A stretch of 64,000 nucleotides of DNA from Dillenia suffruticosa. Lineage: Eukaryota; Streptophyta; Magnoliopsida; Dilleniales; Dilleniaceae. Shown here piece after piece: positions 36,325 through 47,534 of the stretch (position 1 is its first letter; every line of letters begins with the position of its first letter). The position numbers and the translations under genes were made by a program. A model generated the notes under the pieces. That model was not told the DNA's origin, made no database searches, and saw only the letters and a program-made list of their open reading frames with translations. The stretch is taken from assembly GCA_033439265.1 (NCBI GenBank), contig JAVTVX010000031.1:3767501-3831500 (forward strand), read 5' to 3'.

Positions 36325-36454
36325 GATTGATGCTTTCCTGCGCAGTGATCAAAATCGATTTGCTAGTAAACTTCTTTTAGCTTACACGGAAGGTGATATT
36401 GAAGAAATCAAACACCTTACACAATCGAGCATTGTTTCAAATCTTGACCATATG
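36325..36454 (+). pseudogene. Gamma-SNAP relic exon (IDAFLRSDQNRFASK...)
   Basis: A 130-bp exon with AG at 36323-36324 and GT at 36455. One base, G, completes the split codon; then 43 open codons include SDQNRFASKLLLAYTEGDIE, a strongly conserved gamma-SNAP segment. Confidence 0.92.
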
Positions 36455-36877
36455 GTAATTTTATCCACCTTTAAGTTGGCAATATGATAAGATTCAATGT
36501 TGTATTATTTTACTACTGGACACTTGAATAATTGTCAATGCACATGAATGCTTGTATATGTTGGGTTCATATGCTTATCTTTTTCCTGACATTACAACAG
36601 AAAATAAGAAAAGAAATTCAGTCTCTCTTTAAGAGTAGACCGCTGAATTCAGTCTCTCTCGAAGAGTAGACTGCCCACATTATAGCTAAACCTATTCTTC
36701 TTTCTCCTCCCCCTTCTCGTTTCCCTTCAAGCCTTTTTATAGCCTAATTCCCATCCTAATTACTCAAGATTCTCTAACCACAATTTGTTACCCTCTAATA
36801 GTTTTATGCTCCTTGCAGTTACTTCCATAACATTATCTCTTGCTGAAACTTCAGCCTTGTCCTCAAGGCTGTAGCCC

Positions 36878-36925
36878 AGAAATTGGCCCGTAAATCTGGA
36901 AGAAATTGGCCCGTAAATCTGGAAG
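36878..36925 (+). repeat. Short tandem duplication (23 bp x 2)
   Basis: AAATTGGCCCGTAAATCTGG is present twice in direct succession near the 3' end of the internal region of the gag-only element. Confidence 0.9.
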
Positions 36926-37084
36926 GTCCAGCGTTCCTCCCTGCCAGTAGACCAGCACCGGTTCTTTTCTCTCTAACGAATTCCGAATGGTATTATGAAT
37001 TTTCTGTGGCTACAACTTCTCTAGCGGCTTCATCGGTCAAAGGAGCTTCGTTATCGCCCAAAATAATTGCACGAAGGCTCTTGT

Positions 37085-38100
37085 TGGGACAATTGTGAAG
37101 AGGTGGTAAGGTTGTCTGCACTTGAAGCACAAACCCTTTGATCATAGATCCATAAGTTCTTGATGAGACAAATGGTGGGAGGCTCTATGCATTTGAACTG
37201 TTTTACAGAGAGGTTGGATAGGAAGAAGAACGCTGGGTGCTGTTTGGAACTTTAACAAGAGGCGGGTCAAAAGAAAAGTGGGCTCGGGTGTGTGCTTTCG
37301 AGTGAAATGGGGTGTCGGAGCCCCCAGTGGGTAGGTTAGACCTGCTCCAGTTTTTCATCCCGAGAGGTGTATGGGTTCCATCTTCTGTACCCGATAGGTG
37401 CCCTGCCTTAAAAAACCTAATTTCTCTCTCTATTTCCCGAGCCGGTTTCATGGTTTGGAAGAGAGAGATGGTTTCGTGCGAACGGATGCGTACTTGGATT
37501 TCATTTTTGAGGCTATTTAGGAAAAGACCTAGATGAATCGAAGAGCTCAACCCTTGGACAAGTGCTGCTCTAGCGACAAACTCGTCGATGTAAGCGTCGA
37601 ATGTTCCTGACTGTGCCGTGGACGCTAGCGCTTTGAAAAGGTTAGCCGACAACCCTCCCCCGAAGTGATCGAAAAGCTCGGATGTGAGTTCAGACCAAGA
37701 AATCGAAGGAGTTTGAGTGAGAAGCCACTGAACCCAATGGAGTGCTGGTTCATCCATGGAAATCAGAGCCACAGCAACTTTCGATTCATCAGAGATATGA
37801 TTAATGGTGAAGAACTGCTCTGCTCGTGCAACCCAAGCCGCGGGATCGTAACCATCGAAACAATGCAGATCGACTCGTCGTAGTGCAAAAGGTAAGTCTT
37901 CTTGAGATAGAATTTTTGGTTGTGGGTGTTGTTGCTAGTGGGTTCCCAAGATGGAGATGGAGCCAATGTTGAGAGGAGGGCTACCATGAACCCCATTCAG
38001 GACTGATGTCAAAGACCCTGCTTCATCGTGGCCCTCATTTTTTTGACGGAGTAGGGCCACAACCAGTTCCTCCAAAGATTGCAAACTGTCCAATTTCGAG
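37085..38100 (-). pseudogene. Ty3/gypsy-type gag of the gag-only element
   Basis: The minus-strand frame reads LEELVVALLRQKNEGHD, then (after one TAG at 37935-37937) RVDLHCFDGYDPAAWVARAE, then LISMDEPALHWVQWLL and FDAYIDEFVARAALVQGL. This is the retrotransposon gag domain. The open part from about 37930 to 37203 is long for such a decayed neighbourhood. Beyond its stop, in shifted frames, lies a zinc-knuckle remnant GLCFKCRQPYH followed by CPNKSLRAIILGDNE. One stop and at least one frame change suggest it is now dead. Confidence 0.85.
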
Positions 38101-38597
38101 CATCGGTGGTTCAACTATAGTGTGGGCAGTCTACTCTTAGAGAGAGACTGTCCAATTTCTATGCACGTTTGAGTCATGAATAGGTTGTAAGAGACAAGAG
38201 AGAAAATGACGCAGAGAAGGAGACAGAGGGATGAGTAGGGGAAGAGAATAGCAAGTCGGACCAATTGTTATGAGTGAAAAGATGAAATATGCTAAAGATG
38301 CTTAGTAGCTCAACGGCTCCCTTTCATAACTAGCCCGAAAGGGGGCATTACAGTAGAAAATAAGAAAAGAAATTCAGTCTCTCTCTAAAAGTAAACTGCT
38401 CAATTCAGTCTCTCTCTAAAAGTAGACTGCCCACACTATAGCTAAAACTATTCTTCTTTCTCCTCCCCCTTCTCGTTGCCCTTCAAGCCTTTTTATAGTC
38501 TAATTCCCATCCTAACTATCCAAGATTCTCTAACCACACTTTGTTATCCTCTAACACGTTCTAACAGTTTTATACTCATTACAGTTACTTCCCTAAC

Positions 38598-41500
38598 ACA
38601 TTGTATCTTCAGGGACGCATGCCCCCCCAAAAAAAGGTTTTCTGGCTTATACATTGGCCACCAATGTTAGTCCCCTCAATCTGTCACTGTATTTGTTGTC
38701 TTTCTAACTAGTTTCTTTAAGCATTATTTCACTTCTAATAAATGCAGTATTTGTTAGAAGATTCCTTCCGATTTTAATACCCTTGTACAAAGTCATGAAT
38801 CTTTGGCATTTTCTTTTTTCAAAATTTGAGTCTGAATCTTTTTACTTTTTGCCACCAAGTTTAAAACCTCCAGAGAAAGAGGTAATATCAGGATATTATG
38901 CGCAGATGGAAATTGTTGTAACTGTCCTTTTTTAATTGCCAATTGAGACACTAATTGCCATCTGGTGGTGATGTGTCTAAAATAAATTACAATAAAAATA
39001 ATTATGATGTGACTAAGATAAATTACAATAAAAATTTTTATCTCATTTTATATCATTAAACACTGTAGAGAAGCAAGGGAGGGTTGTTCCACCCTTAGCT
39101 GCAAAACTCTTTCTATTCTTCTTCCTTTTTTTTTCTTTTGGATACTCTATATTCATGCCCCCAAATTTGTTTGTTCATTTCTCTATCTTCTGATTATTCT
39201 TCCAATTCAGTAGTCAACATCCTTATAGAGTGTGAAGAAGAAAAATAGAAGAAGATACTGTACATGGTCAAATACTTGACCAATTTGAAGAAAATTAAAA
39301 TTTCATTTTTGAGAATCAATTTAGATCGAGTAAAGTCCAAAGATCAGATCTAGAGCCTTGTTCTCTCTCTCTCATGCCTTATTCTTAGAGCATGATTGGC
39401 ATATCTTGATGAACCCTGTTGCCATTAACACCTATGCAAGCCTTGTAACATTCCTTTATCTTAGATATCATTGGATTACAATATGTAACAATGACCAAAT
39501 ATATTGAAACATCATTCTTGTTATGGAAATTCTGATTTTATACATTACTCTAATGGATTACAATTCATTACTTATAAGTTTAGAATCATAGAGCACATTG
39601 ATTTACTTGGGGCCTGGTATACATCCTAGGCCTACACATTAAAAAAGGATAGAAGATGGCCAAAACCCCTTCTGCTCCAAAACCCACATTCAACCAAGAA
39701 GGCGGCACAACTAACAAAAGGTGGTGGTGTTTGGTTTGAAGGTGTCAAAGATTTGAATGGATAATCATTTATATCAAATATGAATTCCATACAGAAGTCT
39801 TGAAACATGAAAACATCTTTTTTTTTTTTTCAAATACTTCATGAAGTTCATATCAAGTTTTGAATATCATTTTGAAATGTAAGTTTATAAATCTTGTTGT
39901 GTTCATTCAAACTCCAAACGATAATTTTCCCATAAACACATATCCAATGATAGTTCTTATTTAGTGAGGGTTGATGAGGAAACAAGAGGAACTGGCTGAT
40001 ACCTTGATCCTAATGTATAACCAAATTACTATTGATCAGCCAAGAGGACCTAATCCATACTCTCAAACTATCATATAACTAAATCAATAATTAGGGACCA
40101 AAAGAGCCAAGTCCATACCTTGGTCTACATACGGATAAATAGCCCCCAAAGGGCAAAGACCCTCAACATGTACCCCAAAGACTATATATATATATATATA
40201 TATATATAGAAAAAAGACCTGGGACATAGGGCATACTCCTTGACCATCACGGTGCATACATCATCACATGTGCTCCTAGACCATATCTATTCTTCACTGT
40301 CTGAATATATTAACCATAGGCATTGCATGAATATCCAAATCATGAATAAAATTCATTATAGATCATTCCAAAGAATGTTTCCCAATCATATTTCAATAAA
40401 GCACATTTGTGCAAAGTAACTATCATAATTAAGATAGATTTCATAATTGACTTAACAAAAATATCACCCCTTTTATAGAAAGTATAACCTTTCTAAAAGT
40501 TATTCCTCTTCCAGTTTTGGAAAGCAATATACAAAGATATTTGCAAACCATTGTCATCCACTCACTTGGAAAATGTCTCGACTCAAATATTGTTCGAAGT
40601 TTTGAGAATAAGCTTGTTGGCTTGATTCTCCACAAGGTTCTAGGTATCGTAGAATATATGTTGGCTTTATTTCATGGGAAGAGAAATGTGCATGAATATT
40701 TTCATTTCCCGATAAAAATCTGTTCCTTCAAGTATCCTGTCCATCTCTTTTTAGCTGGTTACAGTTGAAGAGTTAGCATCTCCTATTTTGTCCCCTTCTA
40801 AAAGATGAGTTACATATAATGCCCATAAGAGATATTTATGTACAACTTAAGAATAGCTCCTGGTCTTACTAGAGGAATTAAGACTCTTATGAATCTAGTG
40901 AATTCCATTTTTTGCTGTATCCATTATAGAAAAACAAGCTGACAGTATTTTGTCCGGTCTAAATTCATAGAAGATGTTAGATTCCTCTTCTTTTAGCTTT
41001 AATTCCTTTTATTGTCATCTTGCCCCTACTATAACATCAATGGACAGCCTATACAGATCACATCAGTTTTGGTAGGAAGGAGTAGATCTTATACTTTTCA
41101 AGAGAAACAACGCATCTTGGCTTGGAAACCATGAGATTAGTACTGATGACAAAAAGTAATAGGGTCTGAAACACTTCAAAACTCAAAAACTTTCACTTTC
41201 CCCTTATCCCTCTTCCTTTCTTTGTTACAGCCTCCTTTTCTCTTCTCCTTCTTCGTTTATCCCTTTTATACTCTTCTAATAACCAGCACATATGCTTTGA
41301 AGGAGTAATCTAGGGAGCAGTCTCGTGGATGAGTACTTCACAATTAATTAATGAGGTGTCAGCCAAGGGAGGAAATTGATGACCGAGCTGTCCAAGCATA
41401 TCTTCATTAGAAAAATCTTATTTTACCCTTCAAAAATGTAATTATTCCAGCTTTTATTCTAATACTCATCCAGTCTTTAAGGATTAAATACTTAACTCTC

Positions 41501-44030
41501 AAAATTCTATTTGGCCTCTTACCAAAAGGATATAACTATTATTATAGTCTGACTCTTCCTTTCTACATCGTATTGTCTAATGTTTGCAACTGTTTAAGCT
41601 TCATTACAACCATTCTGATATGTTGATGATAAGGAAATAATACTGAGGGATGAAACATGTTATAGAGGGCTTAAGGTCTCTCTCTCTGGTTGATGGTGGC
41701 TAAATCCAGCTATCAACAATGAGGCATGGTGAAGGAGATGGCCTATCCTGCTCCTGAACCTCTCTTTTACGAGGAATGTGGATATAGTGATGTGTTGGAT
41801 TCCAATGTAATCCTTGTCAATGATTTGTCTCAGAATTGATGATTAGCATAGTCCTTATTTCAAATAACAACTTCAGGTGGAGAAGAAGCAAGAGATGCTA
41901 AAGAGTAGAATACATCTAACTTTTTCCTTTTTGTATTTTCTAGGGATGCTTTTAATATAAAAATTAGACCAAAAAAATTATGTTTTACTTTGTTTAGTTG
42001 ACATGGTAGCCATGTGATCATCACATGGCAGTGACTTAACAAATGGATAAAATAACCTCACTCGAAATTTTCATTAGTGTACTAGTTAATGTACTAAGCT
42101 TACTTTTTAAGAAGGTTTAGGACTGGATCCCTGTTCACACTTTTGCTAACTGCTAGTGTGTGGGTTACAAGTAAATAGTGATAAATGGGCAAGGATATCA
42201 TTCCCATGGAGACAAGGAATGATCCAATTACCAAAATTGAGGTTTTACAATTAATCAGGTTGTTTTGATGTGTATCAACTGATTTGTCTACTTACAAAAT
42301 GCCGATTTAAATGATTAAAACCTAACTTAATGCCAAGGAAAAAAAAATTGTTTTACTAACAGCACTGTTAGAGTTCTAGGGTTCAAATTGACCATTTGAA
42401 CTCCCGGTGCCATTCAATTGTTTGATTAGTTGATTTCAAGGATTTGATGATGTTAATGATTAACATTTCCTAATTTTTGAAGCGTTTTCTCTTTCAAGAG
42501 CACTTCTCATGCTCTTATCAATTCTTTGTCTACTCTTGGATCACAGTTGTTTGACAAAAATATATTAAACTCTATTAAGGTGTATATGAATGTCACATAT
42601 GATGCAATTCGCAAGACAAAAGAAATGTTATGAGAGAAGAAAATGGTGAATAGAGGTAGAACAGATGAAATAATGGATAACGGAGAGTTTCACCATTCAA
42701 TTTGGATACAGGAAAAACCACCACCAAACAAAGATACAGAAGCTCAAATGGATTCACCACACTTAGGTTCCTCTAAATGATACAGAAACCCAAAGAAGTG
42801 CAACTCAATTGCAATAGAATACCCTTCAAATTATCATTCAACAACTTGCTTTTACAAAGTGATGTCCAAGGGGTTTTATAAGAGTACACATCATTAAATC
42901 TAGCTCTTTTCCTGGATAAACCTTAAATGACTTGTGTGGTAAGGACTTGTAGCAACTACCTTAAATGACGCACGGAGACTAGTAGTAACTTAAATACTCA
43001 ACTACACCTACTAACATTGTTGACCAGATAATACTACTAGAATTTTATTAAATTATCACAAATAAGACTAAAATGGTGATTAGATTTTTTATGTCAGTAT
43101 AGTGTCATGAATAGTAATTTTATGACTTGATATCTGCATCAACATAGAATTGAGATTTTCTTTGGAAGATCTAAACCTTACGTCTATTGTGAACTAACAT
43201 TGAATTTCAGCTTTTGATCCATCATTCCATGCCTTGATACATGCATACTGTGATCAATCATTTGCAAAAATTGAATCTAGGGGAAAAGATTAAATCCACA
43301 AAATTTTCAGTCAACCGCATTAAAACAATTAAAGCACCAAAGTAAACTCAAAGGCTATATCATCACTCTAGACAAAAGAATTTGGCTACTCATTAAATTA
43401 AAATACAAACCCAAGAAAATTGATGAATTACCTTTGAATTGCATTAAAAATGAAAGAAGTTCAGTATTAATAATGAACAATAAAAAAGAAAAGGGAAAAG
43501 AAAAGAACCCCGGTGTATCTCAAGTAATCTCCCTTTTATCCTCTCTAAAACCCTAAAAGAAAGATGATCCATAGACTCAGAATTTTCTCTATCTAATCTA
43601 TGCCAAAAGTTAGAAAAAAGACCCCAAAGTTTGTACTAAAAGTTTATTTAAATACAAGACAAGAGATTCCAAAAACTATTCCTCAAAATTTGGAAAGAGA
43701 CAATAAATAATATTTTTGCTGGTCAGTGCCATGGCAGTTGGCTCCGGTTGTCCAAGATTATCTCACTACCAACCTATCGATCATCTCAAAACCTTGTTTT
43801 CTTCAGATACCGCCATGGCATAAGCCATGGCAATACTCTCAGCCACTTTAGCCTCTTTGATCCTTCCCTGTCTACACAGCCATGGCGCTAATGATGGTGG
43901 TGAAGACTTGGCTTCCTCACTTTGGTTGCTTGTCGTCTTTCCTTCACTTTTTTCCCTTGCTCTCTTGTTAGGATCCTCATCAACCGTCAATTTCTTTCCT
44001 ATAATGAGAAAATGCCCAAGCTAAGCTTCA
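38598..44030 (+). other. Long gamma-SNAP relic intron, distal part
   Basis: About 5.4 kb with no confirmed gene. A (TA)n run lies at about 40184-40208. The stretch 42110-43680 has the look of an old dispersed repeat, with no coding domain and TGGGTTACAAGTAAATAGTG near its start, but no terminal repeats were identified. Small ORFs such as 40441-40635 and 43781-43990 lack family features. Confidence 0.45.
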
Positions 44031-44254
44031 AATGAAATAAAAGCACTAATAGATGTTGGTATAGATGGTCAAGGGATCTGTTGCCCATAATCATGCGGGA
44101 GTTCAACTCCCCATGGGAATGACAAAGCCTTTGTTGGGAGATCCGCCCCACAAAAGTGGGTTCTAAAGCGGTTGGTCTAGATTTAGTCAGGACGAAATCT
44201 AGAATACTGGGCGGTGGCCTAAGCCAAGCTACAAAAAAAAATGAAATAAAAGCA
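44031..44254 (+). mobile_element. tRNA-derived SINE with 15-bp target duplication
   Basis: A body of about 194 bp (44046-44239) is flanked by the exact duplication AATGAAATAAAAGCA at 44031-44045 and 44240-44254. Inside are an A-box-like TTGGTATAGATGG and a B-box-like GAGTTCAACTCCCC about 45 bp apart, and the 3' end is A-rich. This is a full signature of a pol III SINE that moved by LINE machinery. It lies in the last intron of the gamma-SNAP relic. Confidence 0.88.
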
Positions 44255-44517
44255 TGTCAAAATTTACAAGATTATAGTAAGAATTAGGCATTGGTTTCGT
44301 GTAAAATACTCACACCCCCCTGGCCCAAAAAAAAAAGATTATCAAAAAGGACTAAAGGTTTAGGACTTCAGCTTTCTTGCCCCGTTATTTTTTTTCTTAA
44401 ATATATTGAGTCAATGGTAAAGATAGAATTCATCTTCATTACTATTCTTTCCCTTACTGCATTAGTTCATTTTATGTAAGCATGTTTATATTAACCGACT
44501 TGAATGCGATTGCTTGG

Positions 44518-44622
44518 ATTCTTAGGCTTATGAGGAAACTTCCCACAGGCGGTTTGAGTGTAATGAAGACTTATAACAGCAAAGAGCAAGAAGAGCCTCT
44601 CGACGAGGATGACCTCACATAG
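44518..44622 (+). pseudogene. Gamma-SNAP relic last exon
   Basis: 35 codons read ILRLMRKLPTGGLSVMKTYN ... EQEEPLDEDDLT and a TAG. The acidic EEPLDE(N/D)DLT ending is diagnostic for plant gamma-SNAP. No AG precedes ATTCTTAGG at the expected place (GCTTGG is there), so the acceptor seems mutated; the nearest AG lies inside the exon. Confidence 0.88.
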
Positions 44623-44637
44623 CTCTTTGGAATGATT

Positions 44638-44657
44638 TGTGTGTGTGTGTGTGTGTG
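44638..44657 (+). repeat. (GT)n microsatellite
   Basis: About ten GT dinucleotides, 16 bp after the gamma-SNAP relic stop codon. Confidence 0.9.
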
Positions 44658-44659
44658 AT

Positions 44660-45577
44660 TGTCTTTTATGTATTGCCATTTATCTTGGAAAAAGGTTTTG
44701 TTGTGTAAGCTTCTTTGTATAGTTTTCCATAAAAGCATCACAAACCTTATGTTTGGATGTGGTGCATAGGAGAAAGAATTGTTGTGCTATACAATAACCC
44801 AATTGTATGCTTGTGTTTCTAATTGACTGGTCAGTCACTTGACTCCTTTAATAAAAAATCTTGAATTTGAGTCTTGAGAATGACAAAAAAGGATTTGAGA
44901 GAACCAACCCCTAAAATGAGTTCCACAGTACTTGAACTGGATTAATCAAATAAAATCTGGATACAGGTGATGAAGAACTAATAAAAAAAGTGTGCCTGCT
45001 GGAGTCATCTAGGCCCACAAGAAAGAGGGCATGAATTTGGGCTTAAATGCTTAAAGCATCTCCAATCAAATGGAACGATAAAAAAGGGAAAAAAACTTAC
45101 AGGTAAAGTTGGTTATTTGTTACTTTAAGTATAGATTGTCAAGGATTTTGATCGTGTCGAGCTGGAGCTGGTAAATTTTTCATTGTCATTTTGATGCTTT
45201 AAAGGGAAGAGCAATTTATGAAATGGCCATATTAGTGGTGGCAAGCACTTGTGTTTCACAAATGGGATTTTGATCATTTTCTGTTTAGGTCTAATTGTTT
45301 AAAGAAATTTCATTTTTGGTTAAGAGGAGGGCAGAGCTCAATGCAAGGAAAAGCAAGCTGGGCTAGCAACAAGATATCTAACATCTAGAGGTGGCAGGCA
45401 AAGATGGGCCAAAAGTAAAGGCCAAGAACGACTTGACTGGGAAAAATCGACAAAAGCGATCAAGGGCAAGGACATGCAAGCGAAACCTCAATAGGGACAT
45501 CTCAAGAGGACCTGAAGGGCTTGAGCCTTACCATCTGGGAAAAGGGTTATGGTCTAGCCCCCGACATAACCCAGGTC
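44660..45577. other. Intergenic, no gene seen
   Basis: About 0.9 kb downstream of the gamma-SNAP relic. A 91-codon frame at 45391-45666 is basic at its start, but it runs through the poly-T of the SINE and is not credible. Confidence 0.5.
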
Positions 45578-45703
45578 ATGCCTTTCAGCTTTTTTTTTTT
45601 TTTTTTTTTTTTTGTTATACAAGAATTCAAACCCTAAATTTCATGATTGGGGGAAAAAGATTATGACTACCAGGCTATCCCCTTTGATGATGCCTTTCAG
45701 CTT
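45578..45703 (-). mobile_element. Short tRNA-derived SINE, minus strand, 14-bp target duplication
   Basis: ATGCCTTTCAGCTT occurs at 45578-45591 and again at 45690-45703. Between them lies a ~98-bp body starting with a ~22-base poly-T, that is, poly-A on the minus strand. The minus strand reads GGATAGCCTGGTAGTC (A-box-like) and GGGTTTGAATTC (B-box-like). It is a different family from the two SINEs near 58 kb. Confidence 0.85.
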
Positions 45704-45849
45704 CCTATGTCAACTTTCTTCGGACCTTGTCCAAGTTAAAAAATATTAAATCGAAAATAGTTTATGTTTAGTTTCAAAATGAAAATTAATTCATTATTGA
45801 AAACTAGAACGATAAATTACAATTTATCCTTGTAAATTCATGTGCCATC

Positions 45850-45896
45850 ACATATTATTCCTATATTTTGTAATATATATATATATATATATAAAA

Positions 45897-45935
<39 letters not shown>

Positions 45936-46800
45936 CCCTATATTTTAAAAATAGAGTCATGTACGGAATTAACCCTAAAAAAAAATTTAAACAATCTCGG
46001 AGCAAAAAATTTTCGGGATCTAACCCTCTTTTGTTGTAAGTTAAACCCGCGACACTAGTGACAACACTCGGTTGGTCGAAAGCCACGTGTCGCGTCTTGA
46101 AGACGAGACAAGCTGCCTCCCCCCGCCACCCGCAGTATTCCTGTGGCCCCTCCCTCCGCTACCTGCGGCGCTTCTCTTTCCCTCCCTCCCCCGCCCATGG
46201 CTCTCTCTCTCCCTCCCTCCCCCGCTCGCGGCCATGCCCCTCTCCCCCTCCGTCCCCCACTTGCGGCTTTGTTCCTTGCTCTCTCTCTCCCTCCCCCGCC
46301 CACGGCTCTCTCTCTCTCCCCCCGCGGCCCTCCTCCCTCCTTCCCTCCCGCCCTCTCCTGCTAACGGCTCTCTCTCCCTCCTCCGTCCGTGACTTTGCTC
46401 CTCTCTCCCTCCCTCCCGCGGTGTCTCTCTCTCTACCCCCCCCCCGCGGCGCTCTTCTCTTGGGGGAGAGAGAGAGCCGCAAAAGGGACGGAGGGAGAGA
46501 GGAGCAGAGACGCAGGCGGGGAAGGGAGGGAGAGAGGAGCGTTGCGGGTGCCGGAGGGAGTGGCCGCGAGCGACGAGGGGAGGCGACCTGTCACGTCTCT
46601 AAGATGCGACAAGCTGTATCACGTCTTCAAGATACGACACATGCCTTTCGGTCAACAGAATGTTATCATGTGGTGTCGCAAGTCTAACTAGTAACAAAAG
46701 GGAGTTAGATCTTGAATATTTTTTGTCCTGAGTTTATTTTAATTTTTTTTTTAGGATTAATGACTTTTAAAAATAATCACGTATCTCTGTATAATTGTAA
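45850..46800. mobile_element. Foldback (long inverted repeat) element, copy 2
   Basis: The left arm (about 45930-46115) contains CAAAAAATTTTCGGGATCTA and GTCGAAAGCCACGTGTCGCG. The reverse complement of the right arm (about 46575-46790) contains CAAAAAATATTCAAGATCTA and ACCGAAAGGCATGTGTCGTA. The core is CT-rich with GC steps on the left (about 46115-46450) and GA-rich on the right (about 46455-46575). Order and wording match copy 1 at 5.9-6.9 kb, including AAGACG/GCGACA words at the arm-core joint. An AT microsatellite (about 45872-45932) abuts the left arm. No transposase is present. Confidence 0.82.
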
Positions 46801-47250
46801 AAAAAGGGGAAAGTGTCGTAAATGTGCAAACGTCATGAAAATTGAGAGGTGTAGAACTTACGTCAATTTTAAAGTCTTAATTTTTTTGGCCAAAATTGCC
46901 CCATCTCCTCCTGAACCCTCTTAGTGTTCTCCCTTTCTCCAAAATCTCAGTAGCTCTCCACTCAAAAACACATCCCTTTTAAAAACTCCACTTCACTTTC
47001 ATTTTTTCCACAACCCTCTCAACCCCAATTCCCAAACCCATTTCAAATTCAACCCCACTTTCATTATTGGCTCCATGTCAATGGACTCTCTGACCCAAAC
47101 CCAATTGCCATTCAAATTTAACCCACAATAAGAATCCCAATTTAGAATATTTTCAAAATTGGGATTAATATTAGGCTTCGATGAAGAAAAAGTGTGTTTG
47201 CGAAGAGAGGAGTATCCAAATTGGGGTTTCATGAGAAGAGAGAAAAATGG
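46801..47250. other. Intergenic, no gene seen
   Basis: No coding or repeat signature could be supported. Several CCCAATT/CCCAAACC words around 47020-47110 create weak periodicity only. Confidence 0.45.
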
Positions 47251-47299
47251 AGATGGGTTCGGCGAGAGGAGAGTGAAATTGGCAGAGATGGTGAGAAGG

Positions 47300-47502
47300 G
47301 AGTTGTGGGGAGGGAGAGAGAGAGAAAGGAGGAGAGGGAGTGAGAAAATGTTAAAAAGATAAATGTTAAGAAAATAAATTTTAGAGAAATTCCCGAGGGA
47401 GAAAATTGTGTCAAAATTTTCTTTTTTTTTTTTTTGCCAAAATAGGATAATTACAATCTCTAGAACTCTCTTCCTCTCCAGAACTCAAAGAGGCCAAACC
47501 CA

Positions 47503-47534
<32 letters not shown>

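Larger units (their letters stand above)
36590..38597 (-). mobile_element. Gag-only LTR element (TR-GAG-like), minus strand
   Basis: Direct repeats at 36590-36832 and 38266-38597 share AGAAATTCAGTCTCTCTCTA, CTATTCTTCTTTCTCCTCCC and TCTCTAACCACA. The complete right LTR begins TGTTA and ends TAACA. The inner 1.4 kb encodes only gag plus a short tail resembling the end of gypsy pol (LEDKAEVSARDN). There is no protease, RT or integrase. Known terminal-repeat elements with only gag (TR-GAG) have this layout and rely on autonomous partners. The left LTR lacks its outer part, so no target duplication can be seen. Confidence 0.85.
28805..44622 (+). pseudogene. Gamma-SNAP (soluble NSF attachment protein) relic
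   Basis: Six blocks match plant gamma-SNAP in order. 28805-28875: LTRWSAEWRSAAGLFEQ. 28981-29072: NAFRLAKEYEKAKLAF, then a 1-base insertion at about 29029, then ENASKAQEMLSS. 29164-29186: DALAKGAR with a GT donor. 35555-35634: AYLGAIIVYLYDQEFKQVEK and CFNDCS, with AG and GT sites. 36325-36454: IDAFLRSDQNRFASKLLLAY, TEGDIEEIKHLTQSS, NLDHM. 44518-44622: RLMRKLPTGGLSV, EQEEPLDEDDLT and stop. SNAPs link NSF to SNARE complexes for disassembly after membrane fusion. The first exon and the middle of the protein (the part after MLSS and the part between GAR and AYL) were not found. Joining 35634 to 36325 creates a TAG codon. The last exon lacks a clear AG acceptor. Introns hold copia pieces, a gag-only element and a SINE. 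Confidence 0.85.

Noticed and set aside
44046-44120. Possible tRNA gene
   Set aside because: A-box and B-box words are present, but no cloverleaf can be formed and the flanking duplication shows a SINE.
28805-44622. Gamma-SNAP as a functional gene with giant introns
   Set aside because: Missing exons, a frameshift near 29029, a TAG across the 35634/36325 junction and a lost last acceptor argue against function.
46041-46691. Long ORFs on both strands (up to 209 codons)
   Set aside because: Same cause as above in the second foldback copy; no domain and no codon pattern of a real gene.
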